Source: Prevotella sp.
Lineage (GTDB): Bacteria; Bacteroidota; Bacteroidia; Bacteroidales; Bacteroidaceae
Length of the DNA stretch: 49,270 nt
NCBI GenBank assembly: GCA_024695815.1
Contig: JAILHK010000018.1
Coordinates: 1-49,270 of the forward strand
Direction of reading: 5' to 3'
Shown here: positions 24,260 to 32,184 of the stretch, piece by piece
Numbering within the stretch: the first letter of the stretch is position 1
Layout of the letters: every line of letters begins with the position of its first letter
Notes under the pieces: model-generated
What the model was told of the DNA's origin: nothing
The model's database searches: none
What the model saw: only the letters and a program-made list of their open reading frames with translations
Translations under genes and position numbers: made by a program

Positions 24260-24782
24260 ACAGCGAGAAGTTCACACTTCCATAGCTGCGATGCTCAACA
24301 AAATAGGGATGACCGGTAAAGTCGTTGTCTTTACCGTGTTCCAATACAAAGATGCCCTCGGGTTTCAAGATATCTTTCTCGAACACCAAATCTGGAATGG
24401 AAGCCAGTTCCTTAAGGGCATAGGGAGGATCGGCAAAGATGAAATCAAACTGCTGATGACATGATTTCAGGAAGCGGAACACATCGCCGCGCAGAGGAAT
24501 ACAGACGTCTGTTCCCAGTTTTTTCAGACAATCCGTAATGAAACGATGATGGTCACGATCCATCTCGACGCTGACCACCTGACTGCAGCCGCGTGAAATC
24601 AGCTCCAGAGTGATACTGCCTGTTCCCGAAAAGAGGTCCAAAGCCACAGCCTCATCGAAGTCAACATACTGAATCAGCACGTTGAAGATGTTCTCCTTAG
24701 CAAAATCAGTCGTCGGACGAGCCTTGAACGTGCGTGGAATCTCGAAATGGCGTCCCTTGTATTTACCTGTTATTATCCTCAT
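24240..24782 (-). CDS. rsmD: 16S rRNA (guanine-966-N2)-methyltransferase RsmD (copy B)
   Basis: A 180-residue RsmD with MRIITGKYKGRHF, RPTTDFAKENIFNVL, DLFSGTGSITLELISRG and FADPPY. It lacks the roughly 19-residue insertion found in copy A, so this is the canonical length. The start codon lies inside the 3' end of DUF3822 copy B (20-bp overlap), which indicates translational coupling. The 3' end overlaps cls copy B. Confidence 0.92.
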   Translation of the reverse strand: MRIITGKYKGRHFEIPRTFKARPTTDFAKENIFNVLIQYVDFDEAVALDLFSGTGSITLELISRGCSQVVSVEMDRDHHRFITDCLKKLGTDVCIPLRGDVFRFLKSCHQQFDFIFADPPYALKELASIPDLVFEKDILKPEGIFVLEHGKDNDFTGHPYFVEHRSYGSVNFSLFKAPEK

Positions 24783-25491
24783 CTAAATATACATTCTTTA
24801 CGTACTTTTTCAGCTCACTGACCAACTTCTCGGCCTCGGGCACATGACCACTCAGGTGTAGTTCGTCGGTCTCAGAAGCCAATTGCAGCTGTTTCCACAC
24901 ATACAGCAGGAAATAGAGCGAGTCGTTCAGACGCGAAGCATCAAAAACATTGCAGTATTTAAACCTGTTCTGCTGAAAGCTGAAGACATCCATCTTCTTC
25001 TCGTGGAAATAGCCATACAGCTTATGACGCGGACCCGTATAGCTGCGTTGGTGCAACTGTCGCCATACGGGCAGCATAGCCACCAGCAACGTCACATCGC
25101 TGAAATGGTCGTCGATGACCAGTCGTAGGTCGCGGTTCATCGAGAACACCGCCACGGCATTTAGGTCAGGCAGCACGTTGAAGTAAACAAGTTCCTGGTT
25201 TCTGGAAGGAAAAGCCTGATAGAACATATCCTCTTTCGTAGCCTCTTCAAACAGTTCGATGGGCACCATCAGCACATCGGTGTCTATCAGCACACGTACC
25301 TTGCCCTGAGCCTCGGCCAGCAACTCTGACGATTTGAAGGCCTCGCGCAGGTTGGCAGCCATAGACACACCGCTCTTCACAATGAAGGGTTCATTGACAA
25401 CGCTCTCGTCTTCAAGGTGTTTTGAAAACGAAAGGGTATCGCGCCCAATGCGCATGGTGATAACCTGTTTGCTGTTATTATTCTCTGCCAT
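24763..25491 (-). CDS. DUF3822 family protein (copy B)
   Basis: A 242-residue homologue of the protein at 4295-5092, with MRIGRDTLSFSKHLED, the shared KSGVSMAANLREAF block, SYTGPRHKLYGYFHEKKMDV and QQNRFKYCNVFDASR. It is shorter than copy A at the C-terminus. It overlaps the preceding small membrane ORF by 14 bp and the following rsmD by 20 bp, so the three genes form a tightly coupled unit. No biochemical function is established for the family. Confidence 0.85.
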   Translation of the reverse strand: MAENNNSKQVITMRIGRDTLSFSKHLEDESVVNEPFIVKSGVSMAANLREAFKSSELLAEAQGKVRVLIDTDVLMVPIELFEEATKEDMFYQAFPSRNQELVYFNVLPDLNAVAVFSMNRDLRLVIDDHFSDVTLLVAMLPVWRQLHQRSYTGPRHKLYGYFHEKKMDVFSFQQNRFKYCNVFDASRLNDSLYFLLYVWKQLQLASETDELHLSGHVPEAEKLVSELKKYVKNVYLDEDNNR

Positions 25492-25618
25492 GTTCCGTCA
25501 GATGTTGTCTTTTGTCCACAGACTGTTGCTCGTTTACGACGCTCATCACACACAAGCCCAACAAGACAGCTGCCATGAGTGCCAAAAAAAGATTGATAAG
25601 CTTATCAGATTTAAACAT
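25478..25618 (-). CDS. Small single-pass membrane protein upstream of DUF3822 (copy B)
   Basis: A 46-residue ORF (MFKSDKLINLFLALMAAVLL onward) with one TM helix (about 8-27) and a polar tail (NEQQSVDKRQHLTEHGRE). It aligns with the 30-residue ORF at 4199-4291 (DK.IN start, LL..CV.S at the helix end). The frame is open further upstream, to 25681, but the -7 box at 25638-25645 implies the ATG at 25618. It overlaps DUF3822 by 14 bp. Confidence 0.65.
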   Translation of the reverse strand: MFKSDKLINLFLALMAAVLLGLCVMSVVNEQQSVDKRQHLTEHGRE

Positions 25619-25637
25619 TCTGCTTCCTATTTTCGTG

Positions 25638-25645
25638 CAAAGGTA
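25638..25645 (-). promoter_or_regulatory. -7 promoter box for the block B small ORF-DUF3822-rsmD operon
   Basis: TACCTTTG on the minus strand, last base 20 nt before ATG 25618. This places the promoter before the small ORF, as in block A. Confidence 0.6.
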
Positions 25646-25722
25646 CAAAATAATGACTAAAACTAAAAGAATTCTGGCCAAAATTAAAAAATAATGACCA
25701 GAATTCTCATCTTATAAAAAAG

Positions 25723-26973
25723 TCATTCTGCTGCAGAAAGAAGGATTTCGCTGAGTGATGGGTGCACATGAACCATGTCGCGCAACTGCTTGACGGTGGT
25801 ATCGCGGCACATCAGCACGCTCACCTCCTGAATAAGGTCGGAGCTATGTGCTCCAAAGGCATGACAACCCAGAATGCGTCCGGCATCAGGTTCGCAGAAG
25901 AGCTTTAGCATACCATCGGGTTCGTTCATGGTGAGCGCTTTGCCGTTGGCACGATGGAAAGCCTTTCTGCACTCATAGGCCACAGCTTGCTCCTTGAGTT
26001 GGTCTTCGGTAGGTCCCACGCAGGCTGCTTCTGGCGTCGTGAAGATAGCTGCCGGCATAATATCAAAGCGGATGCCATCGGCACGACCGATAATTTGGTT
26101 CACCGCATGCACGGCCTGCATCTCGGCAGCGTGGGCCAACATCTGCCTACCATTCACATCGCCAATGGCAAAGATACCACCATCTACACTCTGAGAGGCA
26201 AGATTAGCGATGCGAAAATCACTATCCACCGGTATTGAACCATTTGGAGCTAGGGTGATGCCCGCCGCCTCGAGGTTAAGCCCCGCCGTACGAGGCTTAC
26301 GCCCCGTAGCCATCAGGACCACATCGGCATCGATGTCAGCAATATGCTCCACGGCAGTCTTCATCTTGAACGCAACGCCCTGCTTCCCTAATGTTTTACG
26401 CAGGCGCTTGGCAATATCACTGTCAAGTGCGGGCAAACATTCTTTCAGAAACTCAATGACCGTCACCTCAGTGCCAAAACGATTGAATACCGAAGCGAAC
26501 TCCATGCCAATAACACCTGCACCGATGATTGCAAGTCGCTTAGGACAGGTCTCAAGTTGAAGCAGTCCTGTAGAATCGACCACGCGCGGATCATCAAGTC
26601 CGTTAATGGGAAGCCACTTCGTTTCGGAACCGGTGGCAATGATGATATGCTTTGCAGCATAGTTGTTGACGGTATGAGCATCGACAAAGGCACCCTTTTC
26701 GCGCACCAAAGTAATGTTGGGATGCGAAAGGATACCCTCTACCCCACTCCGCAACTGCGACACCACCTGCGGCATACGTTCGCGAGCCTCATCGAAAGAG
26801 GCACTGTGCACGTAAGCCTTCGTTGGAATACAGCCCACGTTAAGGCAGGTACCTCCCACCTCTTCACCCTCGAAGACAACGACCTTCAGTCCTTGTTTAG
26901 CAGCATATTCAGCAGCGCGGTAGCCACCCGGTCCCGCACCGATAATTATCAAATCATTCTCTTTATTGACCAT
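25723..26973 (-). CDS. lpdA: Dihydrolipoyl dehydrogenase (L-protein), short form
   Basis: FAD flavoenzyme that reoxidises the dihydrolipoyl arm of GcvH with NAD+. The 416 residues contain the FAD motif IIGAGPGGYRAAEYAAKQG, the redox disulfide GGTCLNVGCIPTKA, the NAD-binding IIGAGVIGMEFASVF, the second FAD motif GIFAIGDV and the C-terminal His-Glu pair VHVHPSLSE. It is about 35-55 residues shorter than usual. The missing part appears to be just after the disulfide helix, where SFDEARERM leads directly into SQLRSGVEGIL. It is last in the glycine cleavage operon, 61 bp after gcvPB. Confidence 0.92.
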   Translation of the reverse strand: MVNKENDLIIIGAGPGGYRAAEYAAKQGLKVVVFEGEEVGGTCLNVGCIPTKAYVHSASFDEARERMPQVVSQLRSGVEGILSHPNITLVREKGAFVDAHTVNNYAAKHIIIATGSETKWLPINGLDDPRVVDSTGLLQLETCPKRLAIIGAGVIGMEFASVFNRFGTEVTVIEFLKECLPALDSDIAKRLRKTLGKQGVAFKMKTAVEHIADIDADVVLMATGRKPRTAGLNLEAAGITLAPNGSIPVDSDFRIANLASQSVDGGIFAIGDVNGRQMLAHAAEMQAVHAVNQIIGRADGIRFDIMPAAIFTTPEAACVGPTEDQLKEQAVAYECRKAFHRANGKALTMNEPDGMLKLFCEPDAGRILGCHAFGAHSSDLIQEVSVLMCRDTTVKQLRDMVHVHPSLSEILLSAAE

Positions 26974-27034
26974 TGCACGTTGACTATTGACGATTGGACA
27001 TTAACTATTGTGCATTGCCTGTTGTCCCTCTTGC
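26974..27034 (-). repeat. GTCAAT-repeat linker between gcvPB and lpdA
   Basis: On the minus strand the 61-bp spacer carries repeated GTCAAT/GTCAAC/GTCCAAT words at 7-14 nt intervals, the last directly overlapping the start of lpdA. Degenerate GTCAAT arrays are common between Bacteroidales genes. No function is assigned. Confidence 0.5.
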
Positions 27035-28447
27035 CTACTGTGCCTGATCGGCCAGGAGTTGGCGATAAGTCGTGATGGGATGCTTGGCTGCCAGCACATC
27101 ATCCACACGTCCGATAGGTGTGTTGTGAGGTGCCGACTTTACCAGTTCCGGATTCGTCTTGGCCTCGTCGGCAATCTGCCGCATCACCTGGATGAAACCA
27201 TCGATGGTCTCCTTCGATTCGTTCTCGGTAGGCTCTATCATCAGACTCTCATGGAACAACAATGGGAAATAGATGGTTGGCGCATGATAGCCATAGTCCA
27301 ACAGGCGCTTGGCCACATCCATTGTGGTGACACCTATTGACTTGTCCTTCAAGCCATCGAACACAAACTCGTGTTTGCACAGTCCATCAACAGGCAGTTC
27401 ATAGACATCCTTCAGGCACTCCTTGATATAGTTGGCATTGAGCGTAGCCAAAGGTCCAACCAACTTAACATTCTCGCGTCCAAGCGAAAGGATATAGGCA
27501 TAGGCACGTATAGCCACAGCAAAGTTGCCATGATAGGGCGACACATGGGGGAAGAATGTTTCCAGTCCTTTTCGCACACCCACGGGTCCTGCACCAGGAC
27601 CGCCTCCGCCATGAGGCGTTGAGAACGTCTTATGCAGATTGATGTGCATCACGTCGAAACCCATATCACCAGGACGGGCAGCACCCAACATAGGATTAAG
27701 GTTGGCACCGTCATAGTACATCAGTCCGCCAACCTCATGAACCATCTTTTGGATGACGGGAATCTGACGCTCAAAAAGTCCCAGTGTGTTGGGGTTGGTC
27801 ATCATCATGGCAGCCACCTGCGCCCCATATTCAGCCAACAACGTTTTCAGGGCTTCCACATCGACGGTTCCGTCAGGAAGCGACTTCACCTCGACAATTT
27901 CCAAGCCACAAACAGCAGCACTGGCAGGATTGGTGCCATGAGCCGAGTCGGGCACAATGACCAGTCGTCGACTCTCGTCTCCACGACTCTCATGGTATTT
28001 CTTAATCACCATCAGTCCGGTCAGTTCACCATGAGCACCAGCAAAAGGCTTCAGTGTGAAAGCATGCAATCCCGTCAACTCGCAGAGCGACTTGCAAAGC
28101 AAGGTGCATATAGCCTCAGCGCCACGTGTGGTCTCTGTTGGCTGCAATGGATGCAACCCCGAGAACTGTGGCAGAGCTGCCATCTCCTCGTTAATCTTTG
28201 GATTGTATTTCATCGTACAAGAGCCTAGCGGATAGAAGCCATTGTCCACGCCAAAGTTGTTTGCCGACAGATTGGTATAGTGGCGCACCACCGTCATCTC
28301 GTCGCATTCTGGCAACAGAGCATCCTCAGCGCGTCTCATAGAAGCAGGCAGTTCATAATTGCCAAAACGATTCTTCGGAAGAGAATAGCCACGGCGCCCC
28401 TCTTGTGAAAGTTCGAAAATCAAGTTTCCGTATAATCGATTATTCAT
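27035..28447 (-). CDS. gcvPB: Glycine dehydrogenase (decarboxylating) subunit 2
   Basis: The C-terminal half of the split P-protein, which carries the PLP-binding lysine. The 470-residue protein includes HGTNPASAAVCG, MMTNPNTLGLFE and the PLP site NLHKTFSTPHGGGGPGAGPV (the Lys follows His). With GcvPA it decarboxylates glycine and loads the aminomethyl group onto lipoylated GcvH. It overlaps gcvPA by 4 bp, indicating translational coupling. Confidence 0.95.
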   Translation of the reverse strand: MNNRLYGNLIFELSQEGRRGYSLPKNRFGNYELPASMRRAEDALLPECDEMTVVRHYTNLSANNFGVDNGFYPLGSCTMKYNPKINEEMAALPQFSGLHPLQPTETTRGAEAICTLLCKSLCELTGLHAFTLKPFAGAHGELTGLMVIKKYHESRGDESRRLVIVPDSAHGTNPASAAVCGLEIVEVKSLPDGTVDVEALKTLLAEYGAQVAAMMMTNPNTLGLFERQIPVIQKMVHEVGGLMYYDGANLNPMLGAARPGDMGFDVMHINLHKTFSTPHGGGGPGAGPVGVRKGLETFFPHVSPYHGNFAVAIRAYAYILSLGRENVKLVGPLATLNANYIKECLKDVYELPVDGLCKHEFVFDGLKDKSIGVTTMDVAKRLLDYGYHAPTIYFPLLFHESLMIEPTENESKETIDGFIQVMRQIADEAKTNPELVKSAPHNTPIGRVDDVLAAKHPITTYRQLLADQAQ

Positions 28448-29754
28448 AACAGTTCTATCAGTTTATCAATCTCTTCCTTTGTTCTCTTTTCAGTAACGGC
28501 AAACATCAACTGATGGTCGTCCACTTTGACGCCGCCGAAGATGCCGTGTTCCAACAATCGGTGCTGTAAAGCGTCCACATCACCATCGTAGCGCACAACG
28601 AACTCGTTGAAGAATGGTTGCTGGTAGGCCAGCGTAAAACGCCTCGTCTTCAGCAGCTCATCGCACAAATAGTGAGCACCCGCATAGCTCAGCTCTGCCG
28701 CCTCCTTCAATCCCTGTTTGCCCATGAGCGAGCAATAGACCGTGACAAAGAGCGCCATCAGCGACTGATTTGAGCAGATGTTCGACGTCGCCTTCTGACG
28801 ACGGATATGCTGTTCGCGAGCCTGCAGCGTCAATACGAAAGCACGTTGTCCACGGTTGTCGAGCGTCTTTCCGACGATACGTCCGGGCATCTTACGGATC
28901 AGTTTCTCTGTGCAACACATATAGCCAACGTACGGGCCTCCCCACTGCATGGGAATGCCCAGCGACTGCCCGTCGCCCACAGCAATGTCTGCCCCCCACT
29001 CACTCGGCGTTTTCAGTAGGGCCAAGTCGGCAATGACACTATTCATGATAAAAAGAGCCTTTTGCTCATGAACAGCATCGGCAACGCCGGTATAGTCTTC
29101 GATGATGCCATAATAGTTTGGTTGCTGAACCACCACGCCTGCCACATCAGCCAACGACAACTGCGAGCGCATGGCAGAAAGGTCGGTGACACCCTCCCGC
29201 GCAGGAATCATCTCGATGTCGATGCCATGAAAGTGGGCATACGTCTTCACTACATCAACAGTCTTCGGATCAACGGTCTCGCTGAGTAGCACCTTATGTT
29301 GTTTCTTGCCTGCAGCCACAGCCATCATCACCGCCTCGGCCGTAGCCGTCGTTCCGTCATACATCGAAGCATTTGAAATGTCCATACCGGTCAGCTCGGC
29401 CATCATAGACTGATATTCAAAGATATAGTGAAGCGTGCCTTGCGATATCTCCGCCTGATAAGGTGTGTAACTGGTCAGGAACTCAGAGCGCTGCAACAGG
29501 TTTGGAATCACCGATGGTGTGTAGTGGTCATAGACTCCTGCACCGGCAAAACATACCAACTGTTTGTTTTGCGATCCCAGTCGTTCGAACAACTGCCTGA
29601 CTTCCAGTTCACTCATCTCCGAGGGCAACTGATAGTCACCCTGGAAACGAATCTCCTGAGGCACCTCTGCATAGAGGTCCTGAAGAGAAGACACGCCCAC
29701 CTTGGCGAGCATGTCTTTCAGGTCGTTTTCCGTATGGGGAAAATACTTATGCAT
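28444..29754 (-). CDS. gcvPA: Glycine dehydrogenase (decarboxylating) subunit 1
   Basis: The N-terminal half of the split P-protein, 436 residues. Signatures include FLTSYTPYQAEISQGTLHYI, the MSMMAELTGMD-like stretch (QSMMAELTGMDISNASMYDG), QPNYYGIIED and CSNQSLMALFVTVY. It forms the alpha2beta2 P-protein with GcvPB. It is 17 bp downstream of gcvH and overlaps gcvPB by 4 bp. Confidence 0.95.
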   Translation of the reverse strand: MHKYFPHTENDLKDMLAKVGVSSLQDLYAEVPQEIRFQGDYQLPSEMSELEVRQLFERLGSQNKQLVCFAGAGVYDHYTPSVIPNLLQRSEFLTSYTPYQAEISQGTLHYIFEYQSMMAELTGMDISNASMYDGTTATAEAVMMAVAAGKKQHKVLLSETVDPKTVDVVKTYAHFHGIDIEMIPAREGVTDLSAMRSQLSLADVAGVVVQQPNYYGIIEDYTGVADAVHEQKALFIMNSVIADLALLKTPSEWGADIAVGDGQSLGIPMQWGGPYVGYMCCTEKLIRKMPGRIVGKTLDNRGQRAFVLTLQAREQHIRRQKATSNICSNQSLMALFVTVYCSLMGKQGLKEAAELSYAGAHYLCDELLKTRRFTLAYQQPFFNEFVVRYDGDVDALQHRLLEHGIFGGVKVDDHQLMFAVTEKRTKEEIDKLIELL

Positions 29755-29771
29755 AGTTCTTTCAGTATATA

Positions 29772-30152
29772 TTATTTCTCACAGAACGCAACATAAGCCT
29801 TCGCATCCATCAGGTTGTCGAGCTCAGTCTTATCCGACAGTTCCACCTTGATAATCCAGTTCTGGTAGGGATCCTGATTAATCAGTTCTGGCTGATCATC
29901 GAGAGCCTCGTTCTTCTCTACTACAACGCCCGTCACTGGAGCGATGAGATCGCTGGCAGCCTTAACGCTTTCAACTGCACCAAATTCAGAACCAGCTTCC
30001 ACTTCGTCGTCCACGTCGGGCATATCTACATATACCACGTTGCCCAGCGCATGCTGAGCATAGTCGCTGATACCGATATAACCAAACTCGCCTTCAATTT
30101 TTACATACTCGTGCGACTCGCTATAGTAGAGTCCTTCAATCACTTTTGCCAT
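29772..30152 (-). CDS. gcvH: Glycine cleavage system H protein
   Basis: The lipoyl carrier that shuttles the aminomethyl group between P, T and L proteins. The 126 residues show SESHEYVKIEG, the GISDYAQHALGNVVYVDMP block, and the lipoylation site Lys64 in ESVKAAS, then PVTGVVVEKNEAL and DPYQNWIIKV. It sits between gcvT (23-bp gap) and gcvPA (17-bp gap). Confidence 0.96.
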   Translation of the reverse strand: MAKVIEGLYYSESHEYVKIEGEFGYIGISDYAQHALGNVVYVDMPDVDDEVEAGSEFGAVESVKAASDLIAPVTGVVVEKNEALDDQPELINQDPYQNWIIKVELSDKTELDNLMDAKAYVAFCEK

Positions 30153-30175
30153 AATCGTTTTTAGTTTTAAGGTTT

Positions 30176-31276
30176 TTACTTTTTATAATGCTTCTCATAG
30201 AAACGTTTCTTCACAACCACGCCGAGGAAGGTCTTCTTACGGATTTGTATCTCTACCTCGGTTCCCAGCGCAGCAAAGCGACTGTCGATCAAGGCCATAC
30301 AGATGCTCTTATCCACGGAGATACCATGATAGCCCGTTGTCACTTCGCCTATTGTCTCGCCATCCTTCAGCACCGGATAGCCGTGACGAGGAATGGCTTT
30401 GTCTTTCAGCTCGATGCCTACCAGTTTGCGTGCCACACCTTCTGTTTTCTGTTTCAGTAGCGCACTACGTCCGATAAACTCAGGTTTATCAAATTTCACA
30501 AACATCGTGAGTCCTGCCATCACGGGTGAGATGTCTTCCGACAATTCATCGCCATAAAGCGGAAGTCCCACTTCAAAGCGCAATGTGTCGCGACAGCCCA
30601 ATCCGCAAGCCTGGACCCCTGCTGCTATCAACTTATCCCAACACTCCTGAATATAGGCATGGGGTGCATAGACCTCGAAACCATCCTCGCCGGTATAGCC
30701 AGTGCGCGAGATGATGACATCGCCAATTGTCTTTGCCGTATAGAAAACCAGCTCACTGCAAGAAATGTTCAGCACCGTCTCCATCACGTGCTCGGACTCA
30801 GGTCCCTGCAGAGCAATCTGACCGTAATAGTCAGACTTGTTGGCCAGTTCCACATCGAAACCAGCAGCCTGTTGCTGAATCCACGCCCAGTCCTTATCGA
30901 TATTAGCGGCGTTGATAACCAGGAAGAAATTGTTCTCGCCCATCTTATAGACCAGCAAGTCATCCACCGTACCGCCATTCTCGTAGCACATCATGCCATA
31001 GAAAATTTTTCCTATTGGTGCTCCTGCCACATCGTTAGTGAAGATATGCTGCACGAAAGCCTCTGCCTGTCGTCCCTTCACCGTGACCTCGCCCATATGA
31101 CTGACGTCGAAGAGTCCGCACTGATTTCGCACGGCCTTGTGCTCCAATTGTATATCTTTATAGTGAATAGGCATGATAAAGCCTGCAAAAGGAGTCATAT
31201 AAGCGCCCTCCGCCACATGACGTTTGTAGAGGCACGTCTTTTTCTCCTGTTCTTCTGTTTCTTGTCTAATAGCCAT
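30176..31276 (-). CDS. gcvT: Aminomethyltransferase (glycine cleavage T protein)
   Basis: Transfers the methylene carbon from aminomethyl-lipoyl-GcvH to tetrahydrofolate and releases ammonia. The 366-residue protein has FAGFIMPIHY, GLFDVSHMGEV, FTNDV, YTGEDGFEVY and GLGCRDTLRFEVGLPLYG, with a C-terminal domain ending VKKRFYEKHYKK. It follows the lipoate ligase gene by 28 bp. Confidence 0.95.
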   Translation of the reverse strand: MAIRQETEEQEKKTCLYKRHVAEGAYMTPFAGFIMPIHYKDIQLEHKAVRNQCGLFDVSHMGEVTVKGRQAEAFVQHIFTNDVAGAPIGKIFYGMMCYENGGTVDDLLVYKMGENNFFLVINAANIDKDWAWIQQQAAGFDVELANKSDYYGQIALQGPESEHVMETVLNISCSELVFYTAKTIGDVIISRTGYTGEDGFEVYAPHAYIQECWDKLIAAGVQACGLGCRDTLRFEVGLPLYGDELSEDISPVMAGLTMFVKFDKPEFIGRSALLKQKTEGVARKLVGIELKDKAIPRHGYPVLKDGETIGEVTTGYHGISVDKSICMALIDSRFAALGTEVEIQIRKKTFLGVVVKKRFYEKHYKK

Positions 31277-31304
31277 TGTTTTAAGTTTAAGTAAATTGTT
31301 GTTA

Positions 31305-32015
31305 TTAAAGTATTCGGTTGATAAACTCTTCTCTCAGATACCCCTCTTCTATTTGCTCAATCCGGCGGATGTCATCAGGCGAAAGACAACAATCCTCCGA
31401 GCAAAGCGTCGCTTTGATAAAGTCGAACAGTTCGTTGCCCGTCAGCGAAGTATAGTCCTTCAGCAGCGTGATGCGTTGCCGCACGCTCTCGATGCCTTTC
31501 TTCTTCAACTTGTCGGCACTAGGGGTAATAGCGTTGAGCATATGGTCCATGTTAGTGTCGTAGAGCAAAGTGGCATGAGCGATACAACGTCCGGGCAACT
31601 GATAGAAAGCGGTTCCGCTCACCTTCCTGTCACCTATCATCACATCGTTGTGTACCGTACTGGTGGCCTGGATGCCCAGTTTTCTGAGCACCAGCAAGAT
31701 CATCTCCATAAAACGATGGTAGTTGAAAGGCACGTTGTCGCCCGAAGTAACGAACGACAACATCAGATTATCGCGGTCGGCATACACGCAGCCACCCCCA
31801 CTCTTGCGTCTGTATATATGAATATGGTGTTTCCGACAGTAGTCCATATTCACCTCGTTTTGCATCACCTGATTACGACCGAAAATCACACTTGGCGCCA
31901 CACGCCACATGAAGAACATATCATCGTCCTGGAAGTGGCGAGCCACATACTCTTCCATGGCCAGGTAGAACGACAATCGTCTTTCTTCATTGGTTGACAG
32001 TGAAATGTACTTCAT
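31305..32015 (-). CDS. lplA: Lipoate-protein ligase (LplA/LipB/BPL superfamily)
   Basis: Probably attaches lipoate to GcvH. The 236-residue catalytic domain has RVAPSVIFGRNQ, RRKSGGGCVYAD (the family's RR.(S/T)GGG.V block), the lysine in GDRKVSGTAFYQ and RCIAHATLLYD. The accessory C-terminal domain of Escherichia coli LplA is reduced here to a short tail. It is the first gene of the glycine cleavage operon, so lipoylation of H protein is the likely job. The promoter is at 32047-32054, leaving a leader of about 27 nt with no room for a glycine riboswitch. Confidence 0.88.
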   Translation of the reverse strand: MKYISLSTNEERRLSFYLAMEEYVARHFQDDDMFFMWRVAPSVIFGRNQVMQNEVNMDYCRKHHIHIYRRKSGGGCVYADRDNLMLSFVTSGDNVPFNYHRFMEMILLVLRKLGIQATSTVHNDVMIGDRKVSGTAFYQLPGRCIAHATLLYDTNMDHMLNAITPSADKLKKKGIESVRQRITLLKDYTSLTGNELFDFIKATLCSEDCCLSPDDIRRIEQIEEGYLREEFINRIL

Positions 32016-32046
32016 ACTTCAGTTTCAGGTTAGCTTTAACTGCCTG

Positions 32047-32054
32047 CAAATATA
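32047..32054 (-). promoter_or_regulatory. -7 promoter box for the glycine cleavage operon
   Basis: TATATTTG on the minus strand, 32 nt before the lplA ATG. Confidence 0.6.
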
Positions 32055-32150
32055 GAAAAATTAAACGAACCCGCCAAGAATATCCCTTACTTTTATTGTC
32101 ACACAGAGAAAAAAAAGTACCTTTAATTTTGATATATGCCTGAATGTTTG

Positions 32151-32158
32151 TAACTTTG
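32151..32158 (+). promoter_or_regulatory. -7 promoter box for the dxs-trkA-trkH operon
   Basis: TAACTTTG, directly preceded by a TTTG at 32147-32150 and followed by GCAGCA. It lies 27 nt before the GTG start of dxs. Confidence 0.6.
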
Positions 32159-32184
32159 CAGCATAAAAGGATTACACTTAAATC

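Noticed and set aside
32016..32184. Glycine riboswitch for the gcv operon
   Set aside because: The predicted leader is only about 27 nt, and no tandem aptamer-like conserved blocks are visible on the minus strand.
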